Source: JBDUDK01 sp040002995
GTDB taxonomy: Bacteria; Actinomycetota; Acidimicrobiia; Acidimicrobiales; Ilumatobacteraceae
Length of the DNA stretch: 52,459 nucleotides
Direction: 5' to 3'
Assembly (NCBI GenBank): GCA_040002995.1
Contig: JBDUDK010000049.1
Span: 1 to 52,459, forward strand
The translations under genes and the position numbers were made by a program. A model generated the notes under the pieces. The model ran no database searches, was not told the DNA's origin, and saw nothing but the letters and a program-made list of their open reading frames with translations. Below, in pieces: positions 25,051 to 33,520 of the stretch; positions within the stretch are counted from its first letter, which is position 1, and each line of letters begins with the position of its first letter.

Positions 25051-25670
25051 CGCAGCACAGCCTCCTGCGCATCGGCACCGATGGCGCCGCACGCCGTCGC
25101 CGGGTCGTACCGCGTCGCCGGCTTCTCCGTGAGCGAGATCGGAACCCCTACACCCGGCGCGGGGGCGGCGACACCCGCCGCGGGCGTCGCATCCGCAACA
25201 TCGATCCGCATGATCTCGGGAGCGGCTTCGACGATCGCCCGCTCGACGGCCATCTGGAGAGTGATAGCCGACGATGGGCAGCCGTCGCAGCTGCCGAGAA
25301 GACGAAGCTGTACGGCGCCGACCGCCTCGTCGATCGCGAGGAGCTCGACGTCTCCGCCGTGCGTGGCGAGAAACGGTCGAACCGACTCGAGGGCCCGCCC
25401 CACGCGGGTCGCGACATCGTCGGGGTGTAGGCCGTGGACGACGAGGAGGCTGGCGATGAGTTCGTCGTCGGCGATGGAGGCGACAAACGCTGGCGCCTTT
25501 TCGCGTGCGAGCTCGACCACCCGTTCCAAGCCGGCGCCGTACAATTCGGTGACGAGACGCACGAGCTCCTCAGCGAGCTCACGCGATCTCGGGTCGGCGT
25601 CGGCCTGGAGCACATCGAACAACTGCTCCAGCCGATCGCCTACGGCCCGGAGGTTCTGCGGTTCAGACAT
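25047..25670 (-). CDS. NifU-like iron-sulfur scaffold protein
   Basis: A 207-residue protein. Residues ~85-165 form a NifU C-terminal domain (RPFLATHGGDVELLAI, then LLGSCDGCPSSAITLQMAVE), whose CxxC pair holds a transient Fe-S cluster. It probably supplies the clusters of HhyS. The N-terminal ~85 residues are helical (LEQLFDVLQADADPRSRELA). The C-terminal ~40 residues are Ala/Pro/Gly-rich and end YDPATACGAIGADAQEAVLR. The start is ATG at 25670 with GGAGG five bases upstream, 22 bases after hhyL; the frame is open into hhyL but that part is discarded. Confidence 0.88.
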   Translation of the reverse strand: MSEPQNLRAVGDRLEQLFDVLQADADPRSRELAEELVRLVTELYGAGLERVVELAREKAPAFVASIADDELIASLLVVHGLHPDDVATRVGRALESVRPFLATHGGDVELLAIDEAVGAVQLRLLGSCDGCPSSAITLQMAVERAIVEAAPEIMRIDVADATPAAGVAAPAPGVGVPISLTEKPATRYDPATACGAIGADAQEAVLR

Positions 25671-25692
25671 GTTGCCTCCGGATTGTTTGGGG

Positions 25693-27474
25693 TTACGCCA
25701 AAGGGTCGTTGAGCATCGTGGGCGAGTGCAGTTTCTTGAGCACCTTGCCCTTCCCCAGATACATGTGCACACCACAGGGTAAGCAGGGGTCGAAGCTGCG
25801 GACCGTGCGCATGATGTCGATCCCCTTGAACTTGTCGAGGCCGTTCTCCTCGAAGATCGGGCTGTCGATCACGGCATCCTCGTAAGGACCGGGAGTGCCG
25901 TAGATGTCGCGCGGGCTCGCGTTCCATGGCGTCGGCGGGTACGGGTGATAGTTCGCGATCTTTCCGCCCTTGATGACCATGTGATGCGAAAGTACGCCGC
26001 GTACGGCTTCGGTGAAACCGCAGCCGATGCCCTCGTCGGGCACTTCGAACGGCTCCCACGTTTTGGTGTGACCGGCACGCACCTCGGCGAGCGCCTTCTC
26101 GATGAAGCCGAGCGCCGCCGCCGCGGCGTAGGCCTGGAAGTAGGTGCGGGCCCGGTCACGCTCGATCGTGTTCGACCATTTCGGGATCTTCCATTCGAAG
26201 CGCACTTCGGGCTTGAGGGCGGTCTTCGGCAGGTTGATCACGACGCTCGTGCCCGTCGCTTTGATGAAGCCCGTGTCGACCAGGCCCGACAACGCGGTCG
26301 ACCAGAGGCGAGCGAGCGGACCGCCACCGGTGTCGAGAGCGAGGTGGTCTTTGCCGTCGAACCACCGGGGGGACATAACCCAGCTGTACTTGCCGTCGAA
26401 GTCCCGCTTCTGAGGCTGGGGGATCGTGTGCTGGTTCCACGGGTGGTTCCGATCGACGGGATTGCCGAGCGGGTCGCGCGTGACGAACATCTCTTGGCCT
26501 TCCCAGCTGTCATAGAACGAGCTGCCGAGCAGGATCCGTATTCCGAGGTTGATCGTCACGAGATCATTCGTGACGAGCTTGCCGTCGACCACCACTCCGG
26601 GAGTCACACCCATGGCACGACCCCATTGCGTCATGTCGCGGTAGTTGAAGTTGCAGACGTCGGGATCCTGGAACGCCCCCCAGCAGCCGAGCAGGGTGCG
26701 ACGCACGCCGACCTGCTCGTACCCGGGCATCGCCTCGTAGAAGAAGTCGAAGAGATCATCGTGCATCGGCACGACCCGCTTCATGAACTCGACGTAGCGC
26801 ATGAGCCGGATGTAGTAGTCGGTGAAGAGCTGGATAGTCGCGGTGGTCCCGACACCGCCCGGGTAGAGCGTCGACGGGTGCACGTGACGCCCTTCCATGA
26901 GGCAGAACATCTCGCGCGTATACCGGCTCACCTGCAACGCCTCGCGGTAGAACTCGCCCGAGAACGGGTTGAGCGACCGCATGATGTCGCCGATCGTCTT
27001 GTATCCGTGGTCAGCGGCGTGCGGTGCTTCGGTCTTGTTCGCCTTGTCGAGCACGCCAGGATTGGTCTCGGCGACCATCCTTTCGCAGAAGTCCACGCCG
27101 ACTAGGTTCTCCTGGAAGATGCAGTGGTCGAACATGTATTCGGCCGCCTCGCCGAGATTGACGATCTGCTCGCCGAGGGCCGGCGGGTGCACGCCGTAGG
27201 CCATGTTCTGCGCGTAGCACGAACAGGTCGCGTGATTGTCGCCGCAGATGCCGCAGATGCGGCTGGTGATGAAGTGGGCGTCGCGCGGATCTTTCCCCTT
27301 CATGAAGATGCTGTAGCCCCGGAAGATCGACGAGGTGCTCTGGCACTCCGCCACTTTGCCCTTGCCGAAGTCAATCTTGGTATAGATCCCGAGGCTCCCG
27401 ACGATGCGGGTGATCGGGTCCCATGCCATCTCGACCAAGCCGTTGGCGTCTTTGGTGGGTGTCTTGGTGGCCAT
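25693..27474 (-). CDS. hhyL: Group 1h [NiFe]-hydrogenase large subunit HhyL
   Basis: The catalytic subunit of a high-affinity, oxygen-tolerant uptake hydrogenase that oxidises trace H2, 593 residues. The four Ni-binding cysteines are in SRICGICGDNHATCS (C74, C77) and SFDPCLPCGVHMY (C564, C567). A 23-residue C-terminal peptide after His570 is the expected substrate of the M52 protease. The GDNHATCSCYAQNMAYGVHP surroundings are those of the actinobacterial group 1h (formerly group 5) type. No Tat signal is present, as expected, since the small subunit also lacks one. The ATG at 27474 uses GGAGG at the very end of hhyS. Aerobic H2 scavenging during starvation is the known role of the family. Confidence 0.97.
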   Translation of the reverse strand: MATKTPTKDANGLVEMAWDPITRIVGSLGIYTKIDFGKGKVAECQSTSSIFRGYSIFMKGKDPRDAHFITSRICGICGDNHATCSCYAQNMAYGVHPPALGEQIVNLGEAAEYMFDHCIFQENLVGVDFCERMVAETNPGVLDKANKTEAPHAADHGYKTIGDIMRSLNPFSGEFYREALQVSRYTREMFCLMEGRHVHPSTLYPGGVGTTATIQLFTDYYIRLMRYVEFMKRVVPMHDDLFDFFYEAMPGYEQVGVRRTLLGCWGAFQDPDVCNFNYRDMTQWGRAMGVTPGVVVDGKLVTNDLVTINLGIRILLGSSFYDSWEGQEMFVTRDPLGNPVDRNHPWNQHTIPQPQKRDFDGKYSWVMSPRWFDGKDHLALDTGGGPLARLWSTALSGLVDTGFIKATGTSVVINLPKTALKPEVRFEWKIPKWSNTIERDRARTYFQAYAAAAALGFIEKALAEVRAGHTKTWEPFEVPDEGIGCGFTEAVRGVLSHHMVIKGGKIANYHPYPPTPWNASPRDIYGTPGPYEDAVIDSPIFEENGLDKFKGIDIMRTVRSFDPCLPCGVHMYLGKGKVLKKLHSPTMLNDPLA

Positions 27475-27478
27475 CGCC

Positions 27479-28531
27479 CTACCTCCACTCGCTCTTGTAG
27501 CCGGTCGTCAGCTTCTTGCCCGGAGCTCGCCACTTCGGTTCGTCGTCGAGCGTCTTCAGGGTAATTTTTCGTAGACCGCGTATTGCGCCGCCGAGGAAAC
27601 CGCTCGCCATCGTCGACACGCGCGCGCCCGGGGGCTCGTCCATGAAGGGCATGAACTTGTCGGGGAAGCCGGGCATCGTGCAGCCGATGCAGATGCCGCC
27701 GACGTTGGGGCACCCGCCCACTCCGTTGATCCAGCCCCGCTTGGGGACGTTGCACTTCACCACCGGACCCCAACATCCGAGCTTCACGATGCACTTCGGG
27801 GAGCCGTACTCGGTGGCGAAGTCGCCCTGCTCGTAATAGCCCGCGCGATCGCAACCCTCGTGCACCGTCGCGCCGAACAACCACGTCGGACGGAGGGCCT
27901 CATCGAGCGGGATCATCGGCGCCTGTCCGGTCGCCTGGTACAGCAGGTACAGGATCGTCTCGGACAGGTTGTCGGGCTGGATCGGGCAGCCCGGTACGCA
28001 CACGATCGGGATGCCCGCCTTCGACTTCCAACCCCACCCGAGGTAGTCGGGCACACCCATGGCGCCAGTTGGGTTTCCCGCCATGGCGTGGATGCCGCCG
28101 TAGGTGGCGCACGTGCCGACGGCCAGCACCACGAGCGCCTTTGGAGCGAGTCGGTCGAGCCACTCGCTCGTCGTCATCGGCTGGTCGGTATCGGGGTTGT
28201 TCCCGAAGCCGCACCAGTAGCCCTCCTTCTTGATGGCCTCGTTGGGTATTGAGCCCTCGACGACGAGCACAAAGGGTTCGAGCTCGCCCCGGTCGGCTTT
28301 GAAGAACCACTCGATGAAGTCGTCCGCACCGCCGACGGGCCCGCACTCGAAGTCGATCAGCGGCCAATGCACCGCGATCTTCGGAAGGCCGGGCAACGCA
28401 CCGAGCGCGATCTCCTCGATGCTCGGCTGGGTGGCAGCTGTGAGGGCGACAGAGTCGCCGTCACAGCTGAGCCCGGCGTTGATCCACAGGACGTGGATGA
28501 CGGTCTCGGCGGGAGCTTCAGTGGCGGTCAC
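27479..28531 (-). CDS. hhyS: Group 1h [NiFe]-hydrogenase small subunit HhyS
   Basis: The electron-transfer subunit, 350 residues, carrying three Fe-S clusters. At the proximal cluster the usual CxxC is CDGD (NAGLSCDGDSV, Cys23 and Asp26), the 3-Cys/1-Asp ligation known from the group 1h enzyme of Ralstonia eutropha. Further ligands are in VGTCATYGG, VPGCPIQPD, HEGCDRAGYY, LGCWGPVVKCNVP and GGCPNVGGICIGCTMPGF. There is no Tat signal peptide, so the enzyme faces the cytosol. The start is GTG at 28531 with GGAGG seven bases upstream; the longer open frame reaches into hypF and is discarded. It is followed by hhyL after 4 bases. Confidence 0.96.
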   Translation of the reverse strand: MTATEAPAETVIHVLWINAGLSCDGDSVALTAATQPSIEEIALGALPGLPKIAVHWPLIDFECGPVGGADDFIEWFFKADRGELEPFVLVVEGSIPNEAIKKEGYWCGFGNNPDTDQPMTTSEWLDRLAPKALVVLAVGTCATYGGIHAMAGNPTGAMGVPDYLGWGWKSKAGIPIVCVPGCPIQPDNLSETILYLLYQATGQAPMIPLDEALRPTWLFGATVHEGCDRAGYYEQGDFATEYGSPKCIVKLGCWGPVVKCNVPKRGWINGVGGCPNVGGICIGCTMPGFPDKFMPFMDEPPGARVSTMASGFLGGAIRGLRKITLKTLDDEPKWRAPGKKLTTGYKSEWR

Positions 28532-28646
28532 GGATACGCCTCCAAGAATTTGACCAGGGGTCTTTGCGGGCGAGGCGCGACGCGCCCCACCGAGAACTAC
28601 GCCCCGCGAGCAGCCGTGGTGTCTATGAGTGTGTTTTGCACTGTCC
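28532..28646 (-). promoter_or_regulatory. Gap upstream of hhyS; possible promoter
   Basis: At 115 bases this is the only sizeable gap inside the hydrogenase operon, and it lies just before the structural genes. It contains a dyad AGTG-N7-CACT (28628-28642). No confident -35/-10 pair was found. A separate or extra promoter for hhySL is plausible, because the structural subunits are usually needed in larger amounts than the Hyp proteins. Confidence 0.35.
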
Positions 28647-30926
28647 TCAGCCGGGGCGCGCCGCCGCGACTGCGGCCTGGCCGATGCTGATGCCACCATC
28701 GTTCGGCGGCACGGCACGGTGGACCAGAACCCGTTTGCCTAAGGCCTCCAACTCGAACTGCACGATCTCGGCGAACAGCGCGTTCTGGAAGACGCCGCCC
28801 GTGAGCGCAACCGTGTCGAGCGCGTGGGCATCGGCCAACTCCGCCGCGAGCAGGGCAGACGCGCGCCCGAGCGCCGTATGAAACCCCGCGGCCACCAATG
28901 GTGGCGGTGTTCCCGCGTCCCTGGCATCGATGATCGCGGCCAGGAGGGGCGCGGGGTCGAACACCGCCATTCCGTCGACGTGCGCCACACCTACCGTTCC
29001 TGGGAATGAGGAAGCGAGGTGGCGGTCGACGGAGCGGGCCATCGTCTCGAGCTCGATCGCGGCCTGCGCTTCGTAGCTGACCCGCTGCCGGCCGCCGAGG
29101 AGCGCCGCGACCGCGTCGAAGAGCCGTCCCACGCTCGTGGTGACCGGGCCCCCACCTTTCGCCACTAAGTCGAACACGGCATCGCGCTTCGAGGCGTCGA
29201 CCCCACCGATCCACGCCGGACCGCCCCCCAGGTCGGTGGCCGCCGTGGCCCACGCCGCGGCCATGCGCCACGGCTCACGAATCGCGGCCACGCCCCCTGG
29301 CATCACCACGGGACGCAAGTGCCCGACCCGCTCGTAGCCGTGCAGATCGGCGACGAGCAGCTCGCCTCCCCACAGCGTGCCGTCCGCGCCGAAACCCAAA
29401 CCATCGAACGCGACGCCGAGGACCGGTCCGCCGTGTTCGTTATCGACCAGGCACGCCGCGACGTGCGCGTGGTGGTGCTGAACTCCGAGGGTCGCGACGT
29501 CGAGCTCCAGAGCGAGCTTGGTCGAGAGGTACTCGGGGTGGAGATCGTGGGCGACGACCTCGGGCGTTACGCCGTACAAGTGACAGAGATGGGTGAGTGC
29601 CTGGCGGAAGGAGCCGTACGCGGCCAGATGTTCGAGGTCTCCGATGTGATGACTGGCCACGACAAAGTGGTCTTTCGCGACCGCGATCGTGTTCTTCAGC
29701 TCCGCGCCCACCGCCAACACCTGGCGACGCGCCACAACAGGAAGCCGGATGGGCTCGGGCGCGTAGCCACGCGAGCGGCGCAGCATCTGTATGCGCCCGG
29801 ACGTGAGACCGCGCGCAACGGAATCGTCGCACCGGATGTGGATCGGGCGGTCGTGGGTGAGAAGCCCGTCGACGAGCGAGCCAAGACGATTGACCGCGTC
29901 CTTGTCGTCGTGGGCGATCGGTTCGTCGCTCAGATTGCCGCTGGTGAGGACGATGGAGCGGCCGAGATCGCGAAGCAGGAGGTGATGGAGAGGGCTGTAC
30001 GGAAGCAGGATGCCCAAGTCGCGAAGCCCAGGTGCGACGGCGTCGGCCACATCGGCATCGGCTCGCCGTTCCGCGAGGACGATGGGGCGTCTTATTGAAG
30101 TCAGCGCCGTTACCGACGCGGCGTCGAGGAGGCACAGGCGATGGGCGGCGGCGAGGTCGGGGGCCATGATCGCAAACGGCTTGTCGTCTCGACGCTTGCG
30201 CCGGCGCAACTCGGCCACCGCGCTCGCATCCGACGCGTCGACGGCGAGGTGGTAACCACCTATTCCCTTGATCGCGACGATGGCCCCAGAACGGACCGCG
30301 GTCACCGCCGCGATCAACGCCTCGTCGGCCTGGGCCTTCACGGCCGCCGACGCGTCACGCCACGACAGCTGCGGTCCGCAGCGCGGACATGCGTTGGGCT
30401 GCGCGTGGAACCGGCGATCGGCGGGGTCGTCGTATTCGCGCTGGCAGGCCAGACACATCGTGAATCGGGCCATCGTGGTGGCCGGGCGGTCGTACGGCAC
30501 GGAGCGAACGATCGTGTAGCGGGGACCGCAGTCGGTGCAGTTCGTGAACGGATAGCGATAGCGACGGTTAGTGGGATCATCGACCTCGGCCAGACAGGGG
30601 GCACAAGTCGCGCTGTCGACGCTCACCGGAACCGAAGGCGAGCTCGAGGCCGTGCTCTCGACGATGCGAAATTCGCGGTCTCGGCGCGACGGCACGATCG
30701 CTTCGCATTCGATCGTGGCCACCCGCGCGAGCGGCGGAGGATCGTCGGCGAGCAGTCTGGTGAGCTCGGCGATGCCGCCGTCATCGCCTTCAACCTCGAT
30801 GAGCACCCCGGCGCTGTCGTTCAGGACGAATCCGGTGAGGCCGAGGCTCACCGCGTGGCGATAAACGAACGGTCGAAACCCCACGCCCTGCACCGTGCCG
30901 GTGACCCGTACTCGCGTCCGCGCCAC
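28647..30926 (-). CDS. hypF: Carbamoyltransferase HypF
   Basis: A 759-residue enzyme that makes the thiocarbamate precursor of the hydrogenase cyanide ligands, working with HypE. Domains in order: acylphosphatase (RVRVTGTVQGVGFRPFVYRH), two zinc fingers (CAPC...CTDC and CLAC...CPRC with NACPRCGPQLSW), a YrdC-like domain (GAIVAIKGIGGYHLAVDASD), and the Kae1-like carbamoyltransferase with GVQHHHAHVAACL and FDGLGFGADGTLWGGE. It ends AALTGGVFQ-type: VALTGGVFQNALFAEI. I start at GTG 30926, four bases after the hypE stop, giving the usual length; a GTG at 30956 would overlap hypE. Confidence 0.96.
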   Translation of the reverse strand: MARTRVRVTGTVQGVGFRPFVYRHAVSLGLTGFVLNDSAGVLIEVEGDDGGIAELTRLLADDPPPLARVATIECEAIVPSRRDREFRIVESTASSSPSVPVSVDSATCAPCLAEVDDPTNRRYRYPFTNCTDCGPRYTIVRSVPYDRPATTMARFTMCLACQREYDDPADRRFHAQPNACPRCGPQLSWRDASAAVKAQADEALIAAVTAVRSGAIVAIKGIGGYHLAVDASDASAVAELRRRKRRDDKPFAIMAPDLAAAHRLCLLDAASVTALTSIRRPIVLAERRADADVADAVAPGLRDLGILLPYSPLHHLLLRDLGRSIVLTSGNLSDEPIAHDDKDAVNRLGSLVDGLLTHDRPIHIRCDDSVARGLTSGRIQMLRRSRGYAPEPIRLPVVARRQVLAVGAELKNTIAVAKDHFVVASHHIGDLEHLAAYGSFRQALTHLCHLYGVTPEVVAHDLHPEYLSTKLALELDVATLGVQHHHAHVAACLVDNEHGGPVLGVAFDGLGFGADGTLWGGELLVADLHGYERVGHLRPVVMPGGVAAIREPWRMAAAWATAATDLGGGPAWIGGVDASKRDAVFDLVAKGGGPVTTSVGRLFDAVAALLGGRQRVSYEAQAAIELETMARSVDRHLASSFPGTVGVAHVDGMAVFDPAPLLAAIIDARDAGTPPPLVAAGFHTALGRASALLAAELADAHALDTVALTGGVFQNALFAEIVQFELEALGKRVLVHRAVPPNDGGISIGQAAVAAARPG

Positions 30927-30930
30927 GGGC

Positions 30931-32028
30931 TCAGCAGATCCGTGGAAGCGGGTCACCGACGAGCATGTCGACGATGCGGGTCCCTCCGAACGTCGTGAGC
31001 AACACGACGATGCCTTCCGGCCCTTCGGCGATGTGACCGATACGGGCCGCGCGTGTGCCGTGCTCGTGGCCGCGCAGTGCAGCGAGCGCGGCGTCCTCCT
31101 CCTCGGGCGCGACGACGGCCACGAGCTTGCCTTCGTTCGCGACGTACAAAGGATCGATGCCGAGCAGGTCGCACGCGCCAGCGACGGCCGGCTCGATCGG
31201 CAACGAGCTCTCGTCGAGAACGACGGCAAGATCAGTGTCGCGGGCCAACTCGTTGCAGACCGTGCCGAGACCTCCACGGGTGGGATCACGCAACCAACGC
31301 GTGGAGGGAGCGGCGTTCAGCAGTACATCGACCAAACCCCCGAGCGCGGCCGTGTCCGACCGGATATCGGCGTCGAGCGCAAGATCGCCCCGAGCGAGCA
31401 TGACGGCCATGCCGTGGTCGGCGATCGTGCCCGACACCAATACAACGTCGCCGGCCCGCACTTGCTCTGGACCGAGGACCCTGCCCGCCGGAATCGTCCC
31501 CACACCCGCCGTCGTGATGTACACCCGGTCGGCCGCCCCCTTGCCCACCACTTTCGTGTCGCCGGTGACGATGCTGACGCCCGCCGCATCCGCGGCCGCC
31601 GCCATATCCCCAGCGATGGCGCGTAGATCGGAAATTGGGAACCCCTCCTCGATGACGAACGCGGCGGCCAGCCACGCCGGCCGCGCCCCGGATACGGCGA
31701 GGTCGTTGACCGTGCCGTTGACCGCGAGGTGTCCGATCGAGCCGCCCGGAAAGCGCAGCGGCTGCACCACAAACGAGTCCGTCGTGAACGCCAGGCGTTC
31801 GCCCGAGGGCAAGGGCAGGGTGGCGGCGTCGGCGAGCGCTCCGATGGCCCCGTGCGAGAAGGCGTCGAGGAACACCGAATCGACGAGTGCCGCCGAGGCC
31901 TTGCCACCGGCGCCGTGGGCGAGGGTGACCACCTCGTCGGTCAACCGCGGCCGGCGACGGCGAAACGCCTCGATCCGGTCGAGCACCACTGCTTCTCGAT
32001 CTGTGGTTGCGACCATCGGGTCAGCCAT
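30931..32028 (-). CDS. hypE: Hydrogenase maturation protein HypE
   Basis: A 365-residue enzyme that dehydrates the carbamoyl group placed on its C-terminal cysteine to a thiocyanate. The C-terminus is DPLPRIC, the conserved PRIC tail. The ATP-binding AIRS-like fold is seen in TLAHGAGGKASAALVDSVFL, FTTDSFVVQPLRFPGGSIGH, VNGTVNDLAVSGARPAWL and IVTGDTKVVGKGAADRVY, with DPTRGGLGTVCNELA. The ATG at 32028 lies 8 bases inside the end of the SIS gene. Its product must work with HypF directly downstream. Confidence 0.96.
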   Translation of the reverse strand: MADPMVATTDREAVVLDRIEAFRRRRPRLTDEVVTLAHGAGGKASAALVDSVFLDAFSHGAIGALADAATLPLPSGERLAFTTDSFVVQPLRFPGGSIGHLAVNGTVNDLAVSGARPAWLAAAFVIEEGFPISDLRAIAGDMAAAADAAGVSIVTGDTKVVGKGAADRVYITTAGVGTIPAGRVLGPEQVRAGDVVLVSGTIADHGMAVMLARGDLALDADIRSDTAALGGLVDVLLNAAPSTRWLRDPTRGGLGTVCNELARDTDLAVVLDESSLPIEPAVAGACDLLGIDPLYVANEGKLVAVVAPEEEDAALAALRGHEHGTRAARIGHIAEGPEGIVVLLTTFGGTRIVDMLVGDPLPRIC

Positions 32029-32677
32029 GAGAGGTCCTCTCCGTGAGCCGGGCGTGGACGGCGGTCCACAGGGCGAACCCGAGCGCGGCTTGGGTTTCTT
32101 GGGTCCTATGCACGCTGTCGGACCGCACCACGAGGCAGTGGTCGAGACCCGCCCCAGCCATGGCGCCGCCGTCGTAGCCGGCGATCCCGACAGTGAGCAG
32201 CCCGCGTTGGCGGGCCTCGACGAAAGCGGCGAGCAGATTGCGCGAGTTACCGCTCGTCGACAAGCCCAACGCGATGTCTCCGGCACGGCTGTGGGCGATG
32301 AGCTGGCGCACGAAGACGAGATCGAACCCGATGTCGTTGCCCACGGCGGTGAGCACCGCTGTGTCGTCCACGAGTGACCGGGCCGCAAGCGCGCTCCCGA
32401 TCGGCGGGCACGCGAAGAGCGTGGCCACCCCCGCGGCGTCGGTCGAGCTGCCGCCGTTACCGAACGTAAAGAGGCGACCGCCGGCGCGGAAGCGCTCAGC
32501 CATTTCGTCCGCGGCCTTCGCAAGCGCCGAGCGAGTCTCCTCGAGCGTGGCGACCCGCAGGCGCCGGCTGTCGGCCGCCTTCGCCTGAGCCGATGTGGCC
32601 AGATCAGAAAGGAGGGCGTCGAGGTCGCTCTCGTCTCCTTCGAGGAACGGGTAGAGGAAGTCACTTCCCGCAGTCAT
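32021..32677 (-). CDS. SIS-domain (GmhA-like) hydrogenase-cluster protein
   Basis: A 218-residue protein with a phosphoheptose-isomerase-type SIS fold: RAGGRLFTFGNGGSSTDAAG is the phosphosugar-binding Ser/Thr loop and DIALGLSTSGNSRNLLAAFV the second. The GVATLFACPPIGSALAARSL insert is typical for the versions found in hydrogenase gene clusters. No heptose or LPS genes are around, and Gram-positive actinomycetes do not make LPS heptose, so a role in hydrogenase biogenesis is more likely than sugar metabolism; the reaction is unknown. The ATG overlaps the upstream stop as TGATG. Confidence 0.85.
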   Translation of the reverse strand: MTAGSDFLYPFLEGDESDLDALLSDLATSAQAKAADSRRLRVATLEETRSALAKAADEMAERFRAGGRLFTFGNGGSSTDAAGVATLFACPPIGSALAARSLVDDTAVLTAVGNDIGFDLVFVRQLIAHSRAGDIALGLSTSGNSRNLLAAFVEARQRGLLTVGIAGYDGGAMAGAGLDHCLVVRSDSVHRTQETQAALGFALWTAVHARLTERTSHG

Positions 32678-33375
32678 CAGCGTCCGATCGGTTCCGCGGC
32701 GATAGCAACACCGGCGTGCACGAGCACGAGCTCACCGACACCCACTCCCCCGACGAGGGTGAGGTCAACCGATTCCACTCCTCTGGCGGTGCGGACGGTC
32801 GCCTGGTTTTCTTCGATGGCCACGACCTCGCCGAGCCGGCCCTCGTCGGAGCATGTGATGCACACCTCATCACCGCAGGCCGCCTCCTCTCGCAGGAGGC
32901 CGGGATGCTCGAAGCACACATGCGTCAGCTCCCACAGCAGGTGGTAGAGCAAGATGAGTCCGCCGTCGTGCGCCGCGACCTCGGAGGCCTCGCCTGTCCA
33001 CACTTCGTGGTCCGCGACCGTTCCGGCCGGCGGCTCTCCTACGCCGAGCCAAATCGTCTGAACCCCCCAAGCCGGCGCCCGCCGCAGCGCATCACGGATC
33101 GTGGCCTGGTCGCGACGGCCGACGGCCAGCAGCGCGTCGCCCGAGCGCGCCACCGCTCGCAGGGCGGCGACCGGATCGCTGCCGTCGATGGCCACCGCCG
33201 GCAGGGCACGCTTGCCGACGATCACGGGATGTACGAATTCGACCGCGACGTGCCGGGCGTGCTCTGGCCATTCGGGGGCGACGCACCACATCGTCGCCCC
33301 TGACGCGAACCGGCGCGCCAGATCGAAGGCAGCGCGGGCCAAACGCTCTCCGCGCACGCCGTCAGCGATCGTCAC
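32677..33375 (-). CDS. SIS-like domain fused to HypC-like domain
   Basis: A 232-residue fusion at the head of the hydrogenase operon. Residues ~1-160 look like a degenerate SIS/GmhA domain (ARAAFDLARRFASGATMWCV, DALLAVGRRDQATIRDALRR, GGLILLYHLLWELTHVCFEH). Residues ~168-232 are HypC-like: DEVCITCSDEGRLGEVVAIE, then VESVDLTLVGGVGVGELVLV, then HAGVAIAAEP. The Cys of EVCITC stands where HypC has Met-Cys. So the locus encodes two HypC-type domains. The start is GTG at 33375 with AGGAGG five bases upstream; the frame is open further but the ribosome site fixes the start. It is divergent from the PadR-YceI gene. Confidence 0.8.
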   Translation of the reverse strand: MTIADGVRGERLARAAFDLARRFASGATMWCVAPEWPEHARHVAVEFVHPVIVGKRALPAVAIDGSDPVAALRAVARSGDALLAVGRRDQATIRDALRRAPAWGVQTIWLGVGEPPAGTVADHEVWTGEASEVAAHDGGLILLYHLLWELTHVCFEHPGLLREEAACGDEVCITCSDEGRLGEVVAIEENQATVRTARGVESVDLTLVGGVGVGELVLVHAGVAIAAEPIGR

Positions 33376-33431
33376 GAGCCCTCCTTGGTCAGCCTTGCGC
33401 GATTGGAGCCCATGATTGCCTCCGGCGCCAA

Positions 33432-33479
33432 GGGTGCGTGCCGCACCCATTGACACCCGAAGGGCACAGTGGCTAGCAA
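33432..33479 (+). promoter_or_regulatory. Promoter of padR-yceI with adjoining palindrome
   Basis: A perfect -35 hexamer TTGACA (33450-33455) is followed at 18 bases by TAGCAA (33474-33479), a weak -10. Directly upstream lies a 7-bp perfect inverted repeat, GGGTGCG-TGC-CGCACCC (33432-33448), touching the -35. The start codon of the PadR-YceI gene (GTG 33521) is ~35 bases beyond the expected transcription start. The palindrome is a candidate operator, possibly for the PadR domain itself, and could influence the divergent hydrogenase operon 57 bases away. Confidence 0.45.
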
Positions 33480-33520
33480 GGGCGGGCTAATCCGCCAACG
33501 AACACATTGGGGGTCGATCG

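Noticed and set aside
25945..27105. Long plus-strand open frame opposite hhyL (386 codons).
   Set aside because: Antisense shadow of a gene with all conserved hydrogenase motifs; the frame has no family text or ribosome site. The same holds for 5534-6394, 8176-9291, 29319-30098 and 31055-32377.
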